A stretch of 7,320 nt of DNA from an uncultured Lachnospiraceae bacterium (GCA_910586955.1 CAJUMM010000119.1:1-7320), one strand, 5' to 3'; positions 1 to 6,328 are shown, counted from the first letter of the stretch. The notes: generated by a model not told the origin, from the letters alone. Translations and numbers: made by a program.

Positions 1-1326
1 CGTCTGGTGGATGTGTCCCAGGAGCTGATTATCCGGGAAGTAGACTGCTGCGAAGGGAAAGACGAGATTCCGGGCATGACAGTGAAGGCTTTCATGGAGG
101 GAAAGGAAGAGATCGAAGGCCTCCAGGAGCGTATTACGGGACGTTTCGCCTGTGAAACCATCAAGGATAAAGACGGCAATGTGATCGTAAAGGCAAATCA
201 CATGATTACCCCCAGACGTGCGGAGGCTATCATGAACTCCGGCGTGGACGAGAACGGCAAGCCTTTCGACCGCCTGAAAATCCGTACCATACTGACCTGT
301 AAATCCCATGTGGGCGTCTGCGCCAAGTGTTATGGCGCCAATATGGCAACCGGGGAGGCGGTTCAGGTGGGTGAGACCGTAGGTATCATTGCGGCTCAGT
401 CCATCGGTGAGCCGGGTACCCAGCTGACCATGCGTACCTTCCATACAGGCGGCGTGGCAGGCGGTGATATTACCCAGGGTCTTCCCCGTGTGGAGGAGCT
501 TTTCGAGGCCAGGAAGCCCAAAGGACTTGCGATTATCACGGAGATTCCGGGGACGGTAACGATCCTGGATACGAAGAAGAAGCGGGAGATTCAGATTAAC
601 AGCGAGGACGGGGAGTCCAAGACCTATCTGATTCCCTATGGTTCCCGCATTAAGGTCCAGGAGGGCCAGGTGCTGGAGGCCGGTGACGAGCTGACCGAGG
701 GAAGTGTCAATCCCCACGATATTTTGAAGATCAAGGGTATCCGTGCAGCCCAGGATTATATGATCCAGGAAGTACAGCGGGTATACCGCCTCCAGGGCGT
801 GGATATCAATGACAAGCATATTGAAATGATTGTGCGACAGATGCTGAAGAAAATCCGGGTAGAGGACAACGGGGATGCGGATTTCCTGCCCGGAACCCTG
901 GTAGATGTGCTGGATTTTGAAGATATCAACGAGAAGCTGATCGCTGAGGGCAAACGCCCGGCAGAGGGCAAGCAGGTGATGCTGGGTATTACCAAGGCAT
1001 CCCTGGCAACCAATTCCTTCCTGTCTGCGGCGTCCTTCCAGGAGACCACCAAGGTTCTCACGGAGGCTGCTATTAAGGGCAAGGTGGATCCGCTGATTGG
1101 ATTGAAGGAAAATGTAATCATTGGTAAGCTGATTCCCGCAGGAACCGGTATGAAGCGATACCGTTCCGTGAAGCTTAGCACGGAGCTGGATGATTTCTCG
1201 GAACTGGATTTTTCCGAGGATTTCGAGGAAGAACTGGATCTGGGTGAAGAGTTTGGCCTGGAGCCGGAGCAGGACGTGACGGAAGGCGAAGGGGAAACCC
1301 CGGAAGAAGAACCGGTTGAGGTATAG
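1..1326 (+). CDS. rpoC: DNA-directed RNA polymerase subunit beta' (C-terminal part, 5' truncated by window)
   Basis: This is the C-terminal 441 residues of the catalytic beta' subunit of RNA polymerase. The frame is open from base 1, and the first residues (RLVDV) match the end of the bridge helix, near E. coli residue 799, so the gene starts outside the window. Visible landmarks are a zinc site formed by Cys16 (window numbering), Cys100, Cys107 and Cys110, and the trigger loop QLTMRTFH at about 141-148, which closes on the incoming nucleotide. No large insertion follows the trigger loop, unlike in E. coli; this fits Firmicutes. The last ~45 residues form a strongly acidic tail rich in Glu and Asp. 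The stop is TAG at 1324-1326. The next gene begins 17 nt later with its own ribosome binding site, so the two are probably co-transcribed. Identity is certain. Confidence 0.98.
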   Translation, partial: RLVDVSQELIIREVDCCEGKDEIPGMTVKAFMEGKEEIEGLQERITGRFACETIKDKDGNVIVKANHMITPRRAEAIMNSGVDENGKPFDRLKIRTILTCKSHVGVCAKCYGANMATGEAVQVGETVGIIAAQSIGEPGTQLTMRTFHTGGVAGGDITQGLPRVEELFEARKPKGLAIITEIPGTVTILDTKKKREIQINSEDGESKTYLIPYGSRIKVQEGQVLEAGDELTEGSVNPHDILKIKGIRAAQDYMIQEVQRVYRLQGVDINDKHIEMIVRQMLKKIRVEDNGDADFLPGTLVDVLDFEDINEKLIAEGKRPAEGKQVMLGITKASLATNSFLSAASFQETTKVLTEAAIKGKVDPLIGLKENVIIGKLIPAGTGMKRYRSVKLSTELDDFSELDFSEDFEEELDLGEEFGLEPEQDVTEGEGETPEEEPVEV

Positions 1327-1343
1327 ACAGGAAAGGAGGAGAC

Positions 1344-2708
1344 ATGCAGGAGTTTGATGTAATTGTAATAGGCGGAGGGCCTGCAGGTTACAACAGTGCG
1401 GAGTATGCGGCCCATCACGGGAAAAGCGTACTTCTGGTGGAAAAGAAGAATCTGGGAGGAACCTGCCTGAATGCAGGCTGTATCCCCACAAAGACCTTTC
1501 TGTATGCCTCCAAGATGTATCACTATGCCAGCGGGGCAGGGGAAGCCTACGGCGTAACGGCCAAAGATGTGACCCTTGATCATGAGACAGTGGTAAAGAA
1601 GAAAAACGAAGTGGTGAAAACCCTGGTCCAGGGGGTGGCGGGAGGACTGCGCAGAGGGAAGGTCAAAGTTGTGACCGGAACGGCCAAGGTTTCCAGGGAA
1701 GGTGAGAAGCTGATTGTATCCGCCGGGGAGGAGTCTTTCGCCGGAAAGGATATACTTATAGCTTCGGGTTCTGCCCCTGCTATTCCGCCCATTGAGGGCG
1801 TGAAGGAGGAGTTGGAGCGGGGAACGGTTGTAACCAGCGACGAGATCCTGGATATGACGGAGATCCCGGCTAAGCTGCTGATTGTGGGAGGAGGAGTCAT
1901 TGGCTTTGAGATGGCAGCCTATTTCCAGGAGGCCGGATCCAAAGTAACCGTCATTGAGATGATGGATAAGGTGCTGGGAGCCAATGACCGGGAGGTTAGC
2001 GCTTTGCTCCAGCAGGAGCTGGAGAAGAAGGGTGTAACCTTCTACCTTTCCAGCGGTGTGACCAAGGTGTCCAAAGGCGTGGTCACCTTTACCAGGGACG
2101 GACGGATTGACGTGGCCGCTTATGATAAGGCTTTGATGTGCGTGGGACGCAGGCCCAACAGCAATGTGGAGGGCCTGGCGGAGCTTGGCGTACAGATAGA
2201 GCGGGGGGCTATTGTGACAGACGAACACTTATGTACCAATGTACCCCATGTATATGCCATCGGTGATGTAAACGGGAAAGCCATGCTGGCCCATGTAGGT
2301 TACCGGGAAGGGGAGGTGGCGGTCAACCACATTCTCGGAAAGGAAGACCGGATGAGCTATGACGCCATCTGCGGCGTGGTGTATACCAGCCCGGAGGCAG
2401 CCTTCGTAGGAATGTCCGAGGAGCAGGCGAAAGGGGCCGGTATCTCCTATACCGTGAAGAAAGCTTCCATCAATTTCAGCGGCCGTCATGTGGCCGAAAA
2501 CGGCATGAGCAGCGGAATCTGCAAGATTCTGATTGATAAAGAGAGAGATGTGATCATCGGAGCGGCCATAATGTCTTCCTATGCGTCGGAGTATATTTAT
2601 TCCCTGGCGCTGATGATAGAGAACCGGATTCCGGTGGAGAGCATCAAGCGGACTATCTTCCCCCATCCCACCGTGTGCGAGGTAGTCAGGGAGGCGCTGT
2701 TCCTTTAA
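1344..2708 (+). CDS. lpdA: Dihydrolipoyl dehydrogenase (FAD/NAD pyridine nucleotide-disulfide oxidoreductase)
   Basis: A 454-residue flavoprotein of the dihydrolipoamide dehydrogenase (E3) type, which reoxidises protein-bound dihydrolipoamide and passes electrons through a disulfide and FAD to NAD+. Seen in the sequence: an N-terminal FAD-binding GGGPAG (residues 10-15); the redox-active pair Cys41/Cys46 in GGTCLNAGCIPTK; a second Rossmann motif VGGGVIG near 180 for NAD; an AIGDV FAD motif near 305; and the C-terminal catalytic dyad His441/Glu446 in HPTVCE. There is no N-terminal lipoyl domain. The usual HPTxSE is HPTVCE here, a mild variation. ATG 1344 has a strong AAGGAGG site just upstream. 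It follows rpoC by 17 nt and ends at a terminator. No E1/E2 or glycine-cleavage genes are in the window, so the partner complex is unknown; a related disulfide reductase cannot be excluded. Confidence 0.9.
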   Translation: MQEFDVIVIGGGPAGYNSAEYAAHHGKSVLLVEKKNLGGTCLNAGCIPTKTFLYASKMYHYASGAGEAYGVTAKDVTLDHETVVKKKNEVVKTLVQGVAGGLRRGKVKVVTGTAKVSREGEKLIVSAGEESFAGKDILIASGSAPAIPPIEGVKEELERGTVVTSDEILDMTEIPAKLLIVGGGVIGFEMAAYFQEAGSKVTVIEMMDKVLGANDREVSALLQQELEKKGVTFYLSSGVTKVSKGVVTFTRDGRIDVAAYDKALMCVGRRPNSNVEGLAELGVQIERGAIVTDEHLCTNVPHVYAIGDVNGKAMLAHVGYREGEVAVNHILGKEDRMSYDAICGVVYTSPEAAFVGMSEEQAKGAGISYTVKKASINFSGRHVAENGMSSGICKILIDKERDVIIGAAIMSSYASEYIYSLALMIENRIPVESIKRTIFPHPTVCEVVREALFL

Positions 2709-2739
2709 AATATGAGATAGGAAAAGAAACATAGAATGG

Positions 2740-2779
2740 AAAGCTCCGGGTAATCGGTTTTCGTTACCCGGAGCTTTTT
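2740..2779 (+). terminator. Rho-independent terminator after rpoC-lpdA
   Basis: A perfect 14-bp inverted repeat (2740-2753 with 2764-2777, core GCTCCGGGTAA) has a 10-nt loop and a run of five T at 2775-2779, of which the first three close the stem. It lies 31 nt past the lpdA stop, between two convergent operons. On the minus strand the stem is followed only by TTT then CCATTC, so it may also stop the anti-sigma transcript, though less well. Confidence 0.9.
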
Positions 2780-2799
2780 GGCTGCCTTTTCACATATGA

Positions 2800-4233
2800 T
2801 CAGTCGTCGTAATCCTTTTCGTTCTTTAAAATAGTTCCGGTTGCAGCATCAATTTCATATTCATATTCGTAACCGTCACATTTAAATTCCATCTCATAAA
2901 TCCATACGCCGTCATCTTCATCAAGCTCCCATTCATAGTCGTAAACGGAACCTTCGGATATACAGGCGTGAGTGAATGCAATTCCCCGGGCTGAGGATTC
3001 GCTGATACAGTTGCAGTAGGAAGCAGAATGGTGCAGGTTTCCGTGATGGCCGTTATGCTCGTTGTGATGCCATCCTCCAACTCCAGGCTGCTGGGTATTT
3101 GCCGGGGGCTGTTCTGTCTGCACAGGGTCTTGGGTCTGAGCCGGGGGCTGCTCCGTCTGTCCGGCGTTGGTGTCCGGGGCGCTTGTTTCGTTGGAGGGCT
3201 GGCTGCTTCCGGCTGCCGGATTCGTGTCCGGATTGGGGGGAATGTAATCGTCATCCTGGTCTTTTTCCTGCTTCAGGATGAGACCGGATACGGCGTCGAT
3301 TTCATAATCGTATTCAAAGCCCAGGCATTTAAATTCCAGTTCGTAAATCATAAGCCCGTCTTCGTAGTCCAGCTCGATCTTCTGCTTGGTAAGATCGCTT
3401 TTGGCAGCACCGGCGTGGGTGAGAGCAATATCCCATGCCTTTTCTTCACCGATATAGGCTTTGTCGCTGGCAGTTCCCAGGGAGTTGACGTTGTTGAGAT
3501 TCAGATTGCCGGATTCGCTTAGGAGGTTCAGTTCGTTGATGGAAAGCGGAACCAGATCCTCAAAGGAATAGAAGGCATTCTGGGTGATAATCTGCTGGAT
3601 CAGCTGGGCTTTGCCCAGGGTGATACCGTAGGAGTCCGCCAGATCCTTTAAATGGGCGTCGGTGGAAATGGATTGGCTTAATACGGCGCCGTTAAAGGAA
3701 TTGCTCTGGAGCAGATTGTTGATCTCGTCGGCCAGCCGCGTCTGCAGCTCCGCGCTTTTGACCGGGTCCTGATTGTCCACGCTGATAAGGATGGAGTTGG
3801 CGATTTCGTTCAGGTATCCGTTGCGCAGCATAGAGCCTATCAGGGCATTTAAGGTTACGTCAAGGCTGCTTCCCTGAAAGTCCATATCGCCAATAACGGC
3901 CTGTGCATCTTGGTTCCGGGCGTTTACTTCAATCACCCGTTCTTTTTTATTTACCAGGATCTCGATGGAAGGATTTACATCCAGGGACACCGTGGAGGCA
4001 ACTTTGTAATTGGCCTGGTAAAACCGGAAACCTGCCGTACCTCCAATAAGCAGTACAAATGCAGCGGCAATTCCGGCCAGCTGCCGGATACGCAGAGATT
4101 TTTTTCCCATATCTTTCATTTTCATATCACTTCCTTTCTGTGTCTTGCAGTCGGAGAGGACCAAGTTCAGTACGTCGGGAACGGCGTGGGAAAACGCCTC
4201 TTTTATTTTCTGATCGGTTTCCGCAGTGTTCAT
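2800..4233 (-). CDS. Membrane anti-sigma factor, RsgI-like, with two PepSY-type repeats
   Basis: A 477-residue single-pass membrane protein, inferred to hold the adjacent sigma factor inactive. The order is: a short cytoplasmic segment (1-50) with no HxxxCxxC zinc motif; one transmembrane helix (about 52-69); an RsgI-type extracytoplasmic domain beginning TVSLDVNPSIEI (81-92) and running to about 240; a first PepSY-like repeat (about 260-325); a Pro/Gln/Thr-rich linker (330-384); a His-rich stretch (388-402, seven His) followed by CNC (407-409); and a second PepSY-like repeat (about 410-474). Over the best 34 residues the two repeats share 24 identities. ATG 4233 overlaps the sigma stop in ATGA and has an AGGAGGG site 6 nt upstream, so translation is probably coupled. 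RsgI proteins in Bacillus and Clostridium normally pair with SigI; this partner looks ECF-type. The inducing signal is unknown. Confidence 0.85.
   Translation of the reverse strand: MNTAETDQKIKEAFSHAVPDVLNLVLSDCKTQKGSDMKMKDMGKKSLRIRQLAGIAAAFVLLIGGTAGFRFYQANYKVASTVSLDVNPSIEILVNKKERVIEVNARNQDAQAVIGDMDFQGSSLDVTLNALIGSMLRNGYLNEIANSILISVDNQDPVKSAELQTRLADEINNLLQSNSFNGAVLSQSISTDAHLKDLADSYGITLGKAQLIQQIITQNAFYSFEDLVPLSINELNLLSESGNLNLNNVNSLGTASDKAYIGEEKAWDIALTHAGAAKSDLTKQKIELDYEDGLMIYELEFKCLGFEYDYEIDAVSGLILKQEKDQDDDYIPPNPDTNPAAGSSQPSNETSAPDTNAGQTEQPPAQTQDPVQTEQPPANTQQPGVGGWHHNEHNGHHGNLHHSASYCNCISESSARGIAFTHACISEGSVYDYEWELDEDDGVWIYEMEFKCDGYEYEYEIDAATGTILKNEKDYDD
3091..3159 (-). repeat. Short tandem repeat coding the Pro/Gln linker of the anti-sigma factor
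   Basis: Two copies of a 10-codon unit, QTEQPPA(Q/N)TQ, at 3130-3159 and 3091-3120, separated by three codons. They encode residues 359-368 and 372-381 in the flexible linker between the PepSY repeats. Such linkers often vary in length between strains by slippage or recombination; that variation is inferred, not seen here. Confidence 0.75.
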
Positions 4234-4808
4234 AAAGTACCCTCCTGTTCCATGTATTGTTTCAGTTTTTTCAGCCCGCGGCTGTATTTTGAGAGAACGG
4301 CGGTCAGGGATAAGCCTGTAAGCTCCGCAATTTCCCGGTGCTTAAATCCTGCTACGGCGTGGAGCACAAGGATCTGGCGCTCTTCGTCAGACAGGTGGTT
4401 CATGCAGGCCCGGAGAAGGATCCGGTCTTCCGGGGTAACGGTTTCCCGGCTTTCCAGATAGGGCTCCCAGTCTTCCGTGGGAAGATCGCTTCTTTTTCCC
4501 CGCTCCCGCAGCTTTAGAAGGCAGAGGTTCCGGGTAATGGTGAGAATCCACGCCATGGGCTTGCCCAAAGACCGGTAGCCGGAAGCGGCGGAATAGATAT
4601 TCAGGTAGCAGTCGTGCAGTACATCCTCCGCATCCTGGGCATTCTTCAAAACGGAAAGGGCAAAAGCATAGATGGCGGCGCTGGTGCTGTGGTACAGGGC
4701 AGCCAGGGACTGGGAATCACCTTTGGCAATTCCGGCCAGCAGTCCGTCCAGGTCTGCAGCATGTTGTTCCGGTTTCCAATCATCGGATGATATCAGGCTA
4801 AATCCCAT
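4230..4808 (-). CDS. RNA polymerase sigma factor, ECF (sigma-70 family) type
   Basis: A 192-residue two-domain sigma factor that would direct RNA polymerase to its own promoter set when released by the anti-sigma factor next door. Region 2 spans about residues 22-101 and includes DAEDVLHDCYLNIY (59-72) and the promoter -10 recognition helix PMAWILTITRNLCLLKLR (84-101). Region 4 spans about 137-186, with a helix-turn-helix around FKHREIAELTGLS (155-167). Regions 1 and 3 are absent, as is usual for ECF factors. The start is placed at ATG 4808 because AAAGGAG (4823-4817) lies 8 nt upstream. An upstream in-frame ATG at 4964 would add 52 low-complexity residues and run into the divergent gene's promoter. 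The TGA stop overlaps the anti-sigma ATG by 4 nt. Its ECF subgroup is not determined. Confidence 0.92.
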   Translation of the reverse strand: MGFSLISSDDWKPEQHAADLDGLLAGIAKGDSQSLAALYHSTSAAIYAFALSVLKNAQDAEDVLHDCYLNIYSAASGYRSLGKPMAWILTITRNLCLLKLRERGKRSDLPTEDWEPYLESRETVTPEDRILLRACMNHLSDEERQILVLHAVAGFKHREIAELTGLSLTAVLSKYSRGLKKLKQYMEQEGTL

Positions 4809-4869
4809 ATGAGCCTCTCCTTTCATATCATTAATACACAGAAAAGATGTTTTATTGCAGATTTTTTTT

Positions 4870-4898
4870 ATTTTATCATTTTTTTTCTGTTTTCGGAA
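4870..4898 (-). promoter_or_regulatory. Candidate promoter for the sigma/anti-sigma operon
   Basis: On the minus strand TTCCGA (4898-4893) is followed after 17 nt by TAAAAT (4875-4870), about 60 nt before the sigma start. The -10 box matches 5 of 6 consensus bases but the -35 only 3 of 6, and the region is very AT-rich, which makes chance matches likely. No clear ECF-type autoregulatory promoter was recognised. Confidence 0.3.
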
Positions 4899-4908
4899 GG
4901 GAGCTTTG

Positions 4909-4937
4909 TTGACAGAAGAAAAAAAAGTACCTATGAT
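4909..4937 (+). promoter_or_regulatory. Sigma-A promoter for the MBL-fold hydrolase gene
   Basis: TTGACA (4909-4914), 17-nt spacer, TATGAT (4932-4937): a perfect -35 and a 5/6 -10 at ideal spacing. The expected transcription start near 4944 leaves about 19 nt before ATG 4963. This also rules out the in-frame ATG codons at 4933 and 4936 as starts for this transcript, since they lie in the -10 box. Confidence 0.8.
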
Positions 4938-4962
4938 GAAGAAAAAAGACAGGAGAAGAGAC

Positions 4963-5766
4963 ATGGCGGGGAGTTTGAAAGTGCTTCATACGGCTAACGC
5001 CGGAGTTGTGATCCGGACGGAAGCCGGAGGGATTGGAATTGATTTGTTCAGCAGGGATCCGGAAGGGCAGTATGAGGATACTCCCAAAGAGCTTAAGGCC
5101 CGGCTTTTGGGAGACATTAAAAAGGAAAGAATCACTGCACTTGTGTTCACCCACGGGCACGGGGATCACTTCTGCCTGGAGACTGCGGCGGAGGCTCTGG
5201 GGTGCAATCCGGATCTTCCGGTGATCTCCACGGAAGAGGTGATAGGGCGGCTGAAAGAGGCGGTTCCGGAAGCCGGAAGCCTGTGGGCAGTGGAGGCACG
5301 GGAGAGGGAAAACAGAGGGTTTGCCCTGCCTGGAGGAAGCTTGGAGGTTTTTAACAGCAGGCATATGGGGGAACAGTATGCGGAGGTCCAGAATCTGGCC
5401 TGCCTTCTGGAAATCGGGGGGAAAAGGATTGCCGTACCCGGTGACGCTGCGCCTACGAAAGAACTTTTTTTGCGCATAGGACGCATCAGCCGGAAGCTGG
5501 ATCTGATGATTGGGCCTTTTCCCCTGTTTGGAATCCCTACAAACCGGAAGATGATTTCGGAAAGCCTGGAAGTGAGTGAAATCCTGGCAGTGCACCTGCC
5601 AAGGCCCCAGGCGGACGAGCAGAACTGGACTGAAAGCGCCAAGAAGGTCTGCGGCCGGGCCCGGGACGGCCTTCCCATGCCTGTTTTTGCGGAAAAGCCG
5701 GGGAGAGAGTATGTTTTTGGAGGGAAAATGTCCTGTTTTACGGCAGCTTCTCAAAAAAAGCCTTGA
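4963..5766 (+). CDS. MBL-fold (metallo-beta-lactamase superfamily) hydrolase, UlaG-like
   Basis: A 267-residue soluble protein of the metallo-beta-lactamase fold, probably a metal-dependent hydrolase in the cytoplasm; there is no signal peptide. Metal-ligand signature THGHGDH (63-69) gives His64, His66, Asp68 and His69. Further likely ligands are His134 in SRHMG, Asp161 in VPGDAAP and His211 in AVHLPR, the order expected for this superfamily. The overall form recalls the UlaG/Lactamase_B_3 group, whose members act on varied substrates (lactones, phosphodiesters), so the reaction is unknown. ATG 4963 is chosen because AGGAG (4951-4955) is 7 nt upstream and a strong promoter lies immediately before. 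The gene is divergent from the sigma/anti-sigma operon and shares its 154-nt upstream region. No terminator follows; its TGA stop is embedded in the -35 box of the rpsL promoter, so it may read into the str operon. Confidence 0.85.
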   Translation: MAGSLKVLHTANAGVVIRTEAGGIGIDLFSRDPEGQYEDTPKELKARLLGDIKKERITALVFTHGHGDHFCLETAAEALGCNPDLPVISTEEVIGRLKEAVPEAGSLWAVEARERENRGFALPGGSLEVFNSRHMGEQYAEVQNLACLLEIGGKRIAVPGDAAPTKELFLRIGRISRKLDLMIGPFPLFGIPTNRKMISESLEVSEILAVHLPRPQADEQNWTESAKKVCGRARDGLPMPVFAEKPGREYVFGGKMSCFTAASQKKP

Positions 5767-5791
5767 CACCGCAGATTTTCGTTACTATAAT
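5763..5791 (+). promoter_or_regulatory. Consensus sigma-A promoter of the str operon
   Basis: TTGACA (5763-5768), 17-nt spacer, TATAAT (5786-5791): all 12 bases match the housekeeping consensus at optimal spacing. The predicted start near 5798 gives an rpsL leader of about 108 nt. The -35 box contains the TGA stop (5764-5766) of the upstream gene. A promoter of this strength fits a ribosomal protein operon. Confidence 0.92.
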
Positions 5792-5797
5792 GATCTA

Positions 5798-5905
5798 GTG
5801 TGTGCGAAAGCGCTGGCTTTCGTGCGCCATAAAGTCAATGACTGACGCAAGCAACCTAACTAGGGCCGGCATCATGCCAGCCACTTATTACAGGAGGTGA
5901 AAGGA
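5798..5905 (+). promoter_or_regulatory. Structured 5' leader of rpsL
   Basis: Hairpin 1, at the very 5' end of the predicted transcript, pairs 5800-5811 with 5816-5827 (12 pairs, three G-U, loop GCTG). Hairpin 2 pairs 5864-5871 with 5875-5882 (seven pairs, one C/A mismatch, loop TCA) and ends 10 nt before the AGGAGGTGA ribosome binding site (5892-5900). The segment 5812-5817 (GCTGGC, loop and stem of hairpin 1) is complementary to 5876-5881 (GCCAGC, right arm of hairpin 2), which allows an alternative fold or a loop-based contact. An 11-bp palindrome AGTCA-A-TGACT lies at 5833-5843. No known leader family was recognised; a regulatory role is inferred. Confidence 0.55.
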
Positions 5906-6328
5906 ATGCCAACATTCAACCAGTTAGTAAGAAAAGGAAGACAGACATCTGTGAAAAAGTCTACAGCTCCCGCTCTTCAGAAAGGATTTAACTCCCTGAA
6001 GAAGAAAGCTACGGATGCGTCCGCACCCCAGAAGCGGGGCGTATGTACGGCAGTGAAGACGGCGACTCCCAAGAAGCCCAATTCCGCACTGCGTAAAATC
6101 GCCAGAGTACGTCTTTCCAACGGTATCGAGGTGACAAGCTATATTCCCGGAGAGGGACACAATCTTCAGGAGCACAGCGTTGTCATGATCCGCGGCGGAA
6201 GAGTGAAAGACCTTCCCGGTACGAGATATCACATTATCCGCGGTACGCTGGATACTGCCGGCGTGGCAAAGAGAAGACAGGCTCGTTCCAAATACGGCGC
6301 TAAGAGGCCGAAAGACGCCAAGAAATAA
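5906..6328 (+). CDS. rpsL: 30S ribosomal protein S12
   Basis: A 140-residue S12, part of the decoding centre of the small ribosomal subunit. The start MPTFNQLVRKGR is the family norm; ATG 5906 is used rather than the in-frame GTG at 5897, which lies inside the ribosome binding site AGGAGGTGA. Compared with the 124-residue E. coli protein there are about 14 extra residues near positions 20-42, as in Bacillus. The conserved TPKKPNSALRK (54-64) and GGRVKDLPG (97-105) loops are intact. Lys56, Lys57, Lys101 and Pro104 match the wild-type E. coli residues 42, 43, 87 and 90, where streptomycin-resistance changes occur, so no such change is seen. It is first in the str operon, directly behind a consensus promoter. 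Identity is certain. Confidence 0.98.
   Translation: MPTFNQLVRKGRQTSVKKSTAPALQKGFNSLKKKATDASAPQKRGVCTAVKTATPKKPNSALRKIARVRLSNGIEVTSYIPGEGHNLQEHSVVMIRGGRVKDLPGTRYHIIRGTLDTAGVAKRRQARSKYGAKRPKDAKK

Noticed and set aside
756..2228. Long open frame on the minus strand (490 codons) opposite rpoC and lpdA
   Set aside because: It spans the junction of two certain genes on the other strand, has a Ser/Pro-rich composition with no recognisable motif, and is a by-product of codon bias in those genes.
2229..2732. Minus-strand open frame opposite the end of lpdA
   Set aside because: It lies entirely opposite the conserved C-terminal domain of lpdA and covers the terminator region start; no motif or ribosome binding site supports it.
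3028..3522. Plus-strand open frame opposite the anti-sigma gene
   Set aside because: It mirrors the low-complexity linker and the first PepSY repeat of a well-supported gene; the Val/Gly/Leu-rich product has no recognisable domain.
4855..4962. Upstream extension of the MBL-fold protein with a hydrophobic N-terminus (start at 4855)
   Set aside because: It would look like a signal sequence, but lies upstream of the promoter at 4909-4937 and has no ribosome binding site; the ATG at 4963 has both.
4809..4964. Longer sigma factor starting at 4964 on the minus strand
   Set aside because: The extra 52 residues are encoded by AT-rich intergenic sequence that includes the divergent promoter; ATG 4808 has a well-placed AAAGGAG site.
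4876..5769. Minus-strand open frame (297 codons) opposite the MBL-fold gene
   Set aside because: The plus-strand frame has the metal-binding signature, a promoter and a ribosome binding site; the antisense frame has none of these.
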